A DNA stretch of 64,000 nucleotides from Magnolia sinica (lineage: Eukaryota; Streptophyta; Magnoliopsida; Magnoliales; Magnoliaceae). Position numbers and translations under genes: made by a program. Numbering within the stretch: the stretch's first letter is position 1; every line of letters begins with the position of its first letter. Below, piece after piece: positions 59,300-64,000 of the stretch. Under the pieces are notes generated by a model. The model was not told where the DNA came from. It saw only the letters and a program-made list of their open reading frames with translations, and ran no database searches. The stretch is from positions 72,536,177 to 72,600,176 of the forward strand of contig NC_080582.1 of assembly GCF_029962835.1 (NCBI RefSeq), in the 5' to 3' direction.

Positions 59300-60034
59300 T
59301 GCTCTAATATGGAATACCCAAGGGGTGGGGAACAAACCCACTATCTCATCTCTCAAATGGTTAATTAAGAAAACTAAACCGAACATTGTTGCTATCTTAG
59401 AGCCTATGTTGAGGGACGACAGACGAGTTCACATTGGTCTCAGTTTAGGATTTCACTCTTCCTTATCAAATGCGGACCAAGGGGGTAAGGTCTGGACTTT
59501 TTCAGATTCCTCAGTAGTCATCAATGTGGTGGCATCTTCCTCTCAGATGCTCTCCATCAAGGTCATTGCCAGGGGTAGTGCAGATTGGTTCTTAGCATCA
59601 ATGGTCTACACTAAGTACTCGAGAACTAGGCGCAGATCACTTTAGGACCAACTCGCAGTGCTGGCAGTGGGTTCATCTGTTTCTTGGCTAGTTGTGGGTG
59701 ATTTTAATGCGATCCTGTCCTCCACTGAAAGAAGAGGGACTAGCCCTTTTAACTCGTTGAGCACTTCAGATTTTGCAGATGGCCTAAACAGGGCTGGCCC
59801 TTTTTATGTTGGTTTCTCTGGAAGCAAGTTTACATGGAGCAACAATCAGAACAGTAGAACAAGGGTGTGGGCTAGATTGGACCGTGTTTGTTGTAACAAC
59901 TCTTGCTTATCAACTTTTCCCTCCTTTCAGGTCCATCACCTAGCCAGGCTGAATTTGGATCATGCCCCACTCCATATTTCCTATCCATCGCCAACCGCCA
60001 CATTCCCAAAACCCTTCAGGTTCCAACATATGTG
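59292..60034 (+). pseudogene. LINE-2 endonuclease (start of ORF2)
   Basis: ORF2 starts at the ATG 59292 and reads MDSALIWNTQGVGNKPTISS, then IVAILEPMLRDDRR with the catalytic Glu. After a stop at 59643-59645 the next frame has WLVVGDFNAILSSTERRG, FTWSNNQNSRTRVWARLDRV and LNLDHAPLHISY, carrying the metal-binding and catalytic Asp, Asn and His boxes of L1 endonucleases. All expected motifs are present, and only one stop/frame change interrupts them. The start is supported by the overlap shared with LINE-1. Confidence 0.87.
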
Positions 60035-60977
60035 AATGGCTCACACCTCTTTCCAAGAGGTGAAGAGGCCTAGAAATCTGACATTGCAAGGGATCCCATG
60101 CTAGTTCTTCATAGCAAACTGAGGAACGTGAAGAGGGCTTTAAAAACTTGGAATAAGGAATTCTTTAGGAATATTTTCTAGAATATTGTTAGGGCTGAGC
60201 GAGAGCTTGTAACAGCTAAGGAGGCAACCTAGACCTCTTCTTCTTAGGAGAACAATCATAGCCTTTAATTTGCAAAAGATAATCTGGCCCATCTGGAACT
60301 ATGTGAGGAGATCTACTGGAAACAAAAATCCAGATTGCACTAGCTCCAAGAAGGAGATCAAAATACAAAGTTCTTCCATAACATGGCATTTGATCGAGCA
60401 AGGAGGTTGAACATTGATGAGATCCACTTGGAGGATGGCTCTATGGCTGCGGATTAGGGATTGATCAAGAAAGTAGCCACTGATTATTTCTCTTCCCTCA
60501 TGTTGGCGGGTGTCACTACTCTCGAGGGTGATATGCTCCAAGCTATCCCGCACGCTATCTCCTTAGTCGATAATGACTCCTTGATGCAATTGCCGTTGTA
60601 TGATGAGGTCATCGAAGCGGTGAAGGGCCTCATACCAGATGGGGCTCTCGGCCCGGATGGCTTCACGGACGCATTTTTCCAAGGTTGTTGGGATATAGTG
60701 GGAGTTGATATCCTCCAAGCAACTTCATCCTTGTTCAGAGGGGGAGCAATTCCACGGGCTTTTACCGCGACCTTGATATGCCTAATCCCAAAAACCCTGG
60801 CTCTTAAGAAGTTCTCTAATCTTCGCCCTATTAGTTTGTGCAACTATGTTAAAAATTTCTAAATTTATGGCTGACAGGCTTAGTAGGTTCCTTCCAAAGA
60901 CCATGTCGTTTGAACAAGGGGCTTTCGTTCAAGGGAGGTCCATAGGTGAGAACCGCACTCTTACTTAGGAAGTCTTC

Positions 60978-60979
<2 letters not shown>

Positions 60980-61021
<42 letters not shown>

Positions 61022-61131
61022 ATATGTATGTATGTATGTATATATATATATACGTATGTATATATATATATGTATATGTATGTATGTATGTATATATATA
61101 TATACGTATGTATATATATATATGTATATAT
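60980..61131. repeat. (TA)n/(TATG)n microsatellite inside RT
   Basis: About 150 bp of TA and TATG repeats stands where LINE-1 has only a few codons between the GEN and [12 protein letters not shown] segments. The reading frame stays open through it (60946-61314). Confidence 0.9.
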
Positions 61132-61761
61132 ATGAAAGCTAGAGAAGGGAATATTCTTATCAAGCTAGACATGGAGAAGGCATATGACAGGCTGGACTGG
61201 GGCTTTCTCAAGGTGGTCCTTCGTCGTTTCAGTTTTATGGATACCTGGATTGCTATGGTGGAAAGGTGTTGGAGTAATTCCTGTTTCTCGGTTCTTCTCA
61301 ATGGTGAACCTTGAGGCTTCTTCTGCTTGACAAGAGGTCTCCGCTAGGGAGACTCCATCTCCATGGGCCTTTTCATCCTTGCTTCTGAGGTTCTAAGTAG
61401 AGGTTTTCAAAGATTAATCAACAGTGGGTCCTGCCACCTTTTCTCGCATGCAAGAACTGTCCAGTGATTTCCCACCAGCTTTTTGCGGATGACACTTTGC
61501 TTTTTGCCAACGGGGGCAGTCGCTCCCTATCTTAGATTACTTCCTTCCTTGCCTAGTACCAAAGAATCTTAGGCCAAAAGATTAACAAACAAAAGAGTTT
61601 TTTAATCCTGGCAGCAAATTAATTAGCGGCCCGTGTCAGGTTAGCCCAAAGGACTCTCGTCTTCAACCAGGGGACTTCCCCGTTCACCTATCTAGGGGTC
61701 CGCATTTTCAAAGGGTAAGCCAAGACGGCCTATTTCCATTCCCTAGTCAAAAAGTTTCAAG

Positions 61762-62136
61762 GCAGAATCTCAGGCTTTTTTTTAAAATTTAAAGATGGGC
61801 TCACGCCACCGATTTTATTAGAAGAAAGAAAACAGATGTATAGCCCTTCGGGCTGGCTCTAACAAAAAAGAAAGGAGCCAGGCCTATCGTATACCACGCC
61901 TAACTGACTGACAAACCCACACAAACATGAACAAAAGGGACGGCCAGGGTTAGCCAGGTAAAAGGACCCCAAAACCACTGAAAGAAAACAAGGGGCTGGT
62001 CGACGCTGACCTCAGGTTCTCAAGTAACCCAAGCCCGCCATATCAAGAACCAAAAGACCCCTAACCTTTCTTGGCAAGTCCGACCGAGAACAATAGAACG
62101 AATTACCGCATCCTCTCCCAAGCAGAATCTCAGGCT
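61762..62136 (-). mobile_element. 345-bp antisense 5'-truncated LINE inserted in LINE-2
   Basis: Body 61777-62121, flanked by GCAGAATCTCAGGCT at 61762-61776 and 62122-62136 (exact 15-bp TSD). On the minus strand it ends in an A-rich tail, has a 3' UTR with 'agccagcccgaaggg', and its 5' part reads SDLPRKVRGLLVLDMAGLGY, the conserved tail after LINE RNase H. Bases 62111-62124 (TCCTCTCCCAAGCA) are also found 39 bp downstream in LINE-2 at about 62150-62163. Confidence 0.9.
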
Positions 62137-63303
62137 GGAAAAGTAAGATCCTCTCCCAAGCAGGCCGTGTGACGCTCATCAACCATGTGCTAAATAGCAT
62201 CCTGGTTCACATTATGGCTGCTTTGGACATCCCTTATACCATTCTTCCTGATCTAGAAAATGCCTATGCAGATTTCTTCTGGGGTTGGGATGGGGATCGA
62301 AAAAAATGACATTAACTCAGCTGGAAGCACATTGCAGCCCCAAGGGATGAAGGGGGGCTGAGTATCAAAAACCTGTTCAACGTAATGCAGGCCTTCAGAA
62401 TCAAGATGGCCTGGACCATCACTTACAAAGGCATTGGTAGTTGCTGGGCTGGCTTCTTCAAGGCTAAATACCCGTCCTACATTAGCAATGTGAGTGGGGT
62501 AAGTCTCTCCATCCATGCTTCACCCATTTGGAAGAAGATATGCAGTCAGTTTCGGGTGGTGGCTGACCATTGCTACTGCATTATTGGAAGTGGTCATTAT
62601 AGTTTCTGGAATGCCAATTGGTTCGGGTTGGGGCCGCTCTTTGATTGGTGTCTTTAGCCTCCTCCAACGCCCAGCAACCGCGTCGATCATTTCATCGGAC
62701 CTAGCGGCTAGTGCGACCCTAATGGAACTCGCCTATTTCTTCCACGGCTGGTCATGGACCACATTCATGATGAGGGCTTTTACATCTCTCCAGTCGAGGA
62801 CAAGCAGATCTGGATGCCCTCTTCATCAGGGAAATTTCAGTTAAAATCGGCGTGGGAGATCTCTAGGAATGCTGACGATAGGAAATCGTGGGAGAAATGG
62901 GTGTGGCACCCCAAACTTCCTCCAAAAATATCGCTTCTAGCTTAGAAGATTATCCACAAAGCAATCTCAGTGGAGACCAGAACTCAAGACAGAGGGATCC
63001 AACTAGCATCCAAATGTGTTTGCTGCCCCCACCCGATTTCAGTCGAAGGTGGAATCCATCGACCACGTCTTCTCCACAGGTAATTCAGCTAAGAAGATCT
63101 GGAACCACTTTCAGCCCCTTGTCAACATCCCCACCTCTTATCACATCTTAGCAATGGGCAGAGCTGCAAGGTGGTGGACAACTGCTGCCCAAAAGGACCG
63201 GCTACATATTTTGAGGGGCATTACCCCCATATTGATATTCTAGAAAATTTGGCTGGTCAGGAATAGTGCACATTATGATAACTTCGGTTTCCTTGCAGAT
63301 AGG

Positions 63304-63873
63304 GTGATTGCAAAGGTCCATCACTGGCTCTCGCGGATAACCCCTCTCCTTCCTCTCCCCAAGGTCGTTAAGCACTCCTTAGCGGTCGCTCTCTCTTTCC
63401 TCGGCTTGGACGAGGCTACCTTGACTAATAAGAAGACCCGAGTTGTGAAATGGATCGGGTCAGGGAGAGACTGGATTAAAATTAATGTGGATGGTTCTTC
63501 CATTGGGAACCTGAGCCCTTCTGGGGGTGGTGGTGTGGGTAGATGAAGTGAAGGGAATTTCCTGTTTGCCTTCTCTTCAGCCTATGGTTTAGGCTCTAAC
63601 ACCCGCACTAATTCAAGGCGATGGAAGGGCCTATCTCGATGTGCAAATTTGGGTTTCTCAAAAGTGGAAGTGGCAAGTGACTTTAAATCCATTGTTACGA
63701 TTCTCTCCAAGGATTTGGATTTAGCATGGTCCATTTCCTATTGGAAAGTAAGGGTTAAGGCTCTTATGGGAGCTCTAGAGGTTAGTTTTGCTCATACGCC
63801 TAAGAAGGCAAATGCGGTGGCTGACAACCTAGGTCGGAGGGGTAGTGCGACTCAGAACAGTATCTTCTTCTAG
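63304..63873 (+). pseudogene. LINE-2 RNase H domain
   Basis: This is the C-terminal RNase H of ORF2. It reads WIKINVDGSSIGNLSPSGGG (first Asp, with the usual GNPG changed to GNLS), then after a TGA at 63544-63546 FAFSSAYGLGSNTRT, then a changed frame with KVEVASDFKSI (second Asp; 63649-63873) and KKANAVADNLGRRGSATQ at the end. The TRAE box carrying the Glu reads NTRTNSR, so that residue appears lost. Compared with LINE-1's RNase H it has one stop and one frame change. Confidence 0.82.
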
Positions 63874-64000
63874 ACTATAGCTTCGCTTCCTAGATCCACT
63901 AGGGGTCTAAATTTTTGGATAAAACGGGCCTGGGTTACATGAGGGACGTCCCCCCCTAAAGCTAATTAATCCTCGTACTCAAGGATGTGGAGGGGTCAAG
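63874..64000 (+). other. LINE-2 3' tail region, truncated by window end
   Basis: The sequence after the RNase H stop still resembles the post-RNase H tail of related LINEs (LPRSTRGLNFWIKRAWVT). No poly(A) or target duplication is reached. Confidence 0.55.

Larger units (their letters stand above)
60035..62945 (+). pseudogene. LINE-2 reverse transcriptase and zinc-binding region
   Basis: The RT N-terminal region at 60461-60862 includes LGPDGFTDAFFQGCWDIVGV and LICLIPKTLALKKFSNLRPI. Then comes [19 protein letters not shown] (about 61152-61205), the first catalytic-Asp segment, preceded by an in-frame TA/TATG microsatellite. The FADD box is at 61482-61493. The thumb region (SPFTYLGVRIFKG; ILSQAGRVTLINHVLNSILV) is split by an antisense LINE insertion (61777-62121). 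The zinc-binding block reads WMPSSSGKFQLKSAWEIS and KWVWHPKLPPKISLLA (62754-62945). Several frame changes and stops make it non-functional. Confidence 0.87.
56880..64000 (+). mobile_element. RRM-type L1 LINE (LINE-2), running to the window edge
   Basis: On the plus strand the order is RRM (from about 56907), DUF4283-like region, ORF1 C-terminus overlapping ORF2 by 8 nt at 59292-59299, endonuclease, reverse transcriptase with FADD at 61482-61493, zinc-binding region and RNase H ending at 63873. It is about 7.1 kb so far, including a 345-bp secondary insertion. It is the same type as LINE-1 in the opposite orientation. No poly(A) tail appears before base 64000 and I could not locate a target duplication. 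Frameshifts in both ORFs make it inactive. Confidence 0.9.

Noticed and set aside
60849-61301. Minus-strand ORF rich in Ile/Tyr/Thr (150 residues)
   Set aside because: It is the reverse reading of the TA/TATG microsatellite and of RT sequence.

Overview
This is plant nuclear DNA, almost certainly intergenic sequence of a large-genome angiosperm. The evidence is L1-type LINEs with plant RNase H tails, an Athila-type Ty3/gypsy element primed by tRNA-Asp, a plant CACTA transposon, Tourist and hAT MITEs, and one WRKY exon. The recurring 'gtgggccccacc' spacer family resembles repeats I associate with magnoliid genomes, but that is an inference. I see no rRNA, tRNA, organellar block, CRISPR array or bacterial-style operon. 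The only host-gene piece I can name is the last exon of a WRKY transcription factor (51116-51499, minus).

Left part (1-11.6 kb): old dispersed repeats, a collapsed LINE fragment (about 1255-1740, plus), a decayed chromovirus-like Ty3/gypsy pol (about 2486-5153, minus), an AT-rich block starting with an LTR-like TGTCACACCCC (5154-7740), quiet spacer, and an hAT MITE with an exact 8-bp target duplication (10953-11494).

Centre (11.6-48.7 kb): a three-element nest. A nearly full-length RRM-type L1 LINE (minus, about 6.8 kb of its own sequence) lies between 15-bp target-site duplications at 11585-11599 and 48708-48722, 37 kb apart. It was split by an 11,966-bp Athila-like LTR retrotransposon (16631-28596, TSD CCTAG) and by an 18,336-bp CACTA element (28645-46980, TSD AAG). 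The two insertion points are only about 43 bp apart in LINE sequence. The CACTA element has clear termini and GACGGTC subterminal palindromes. It also holds a 6.9-kb telomere-like TTTAGG array with a higher-order period of roughly 215-295 bp, a triplicated 165-bp unit next to an exon-like segment, a relic of another LTR element with a tRNA-Met primer site, a 466-bp terminal-inverted-repeat element, a dimeric Tourist MITE and a T-rich tandem array. I recognise no CACTA transposase.

Right part (48.7-64 kb): two short 5'-truncated LINE insertions with TSDs (49278-49616 plus; 51815-52066 minus), a 110-bp Tourist MITE (50788-50897), the WRKY exon, a possible hAT relic, a gypsy protease relic, a LINE RNase H relic, and a second RRM-type L1 on the plus strand (about 56.88 kb to the window edge). 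This second LINE carries a duplicated half-RRM, a TA/TATG microsatellite inside its reverse transcriptase, and a 345-bp antisense LINE insertion with a 15-bp TSD.

Nothing in the window forms a working pathway. Its interest is in transposon architecture: nesting, a telomere-like array carried by a DNA transposon, partly homogenised LTRs, and an ORF1/ORF2 overlap shared by both large LINEs.
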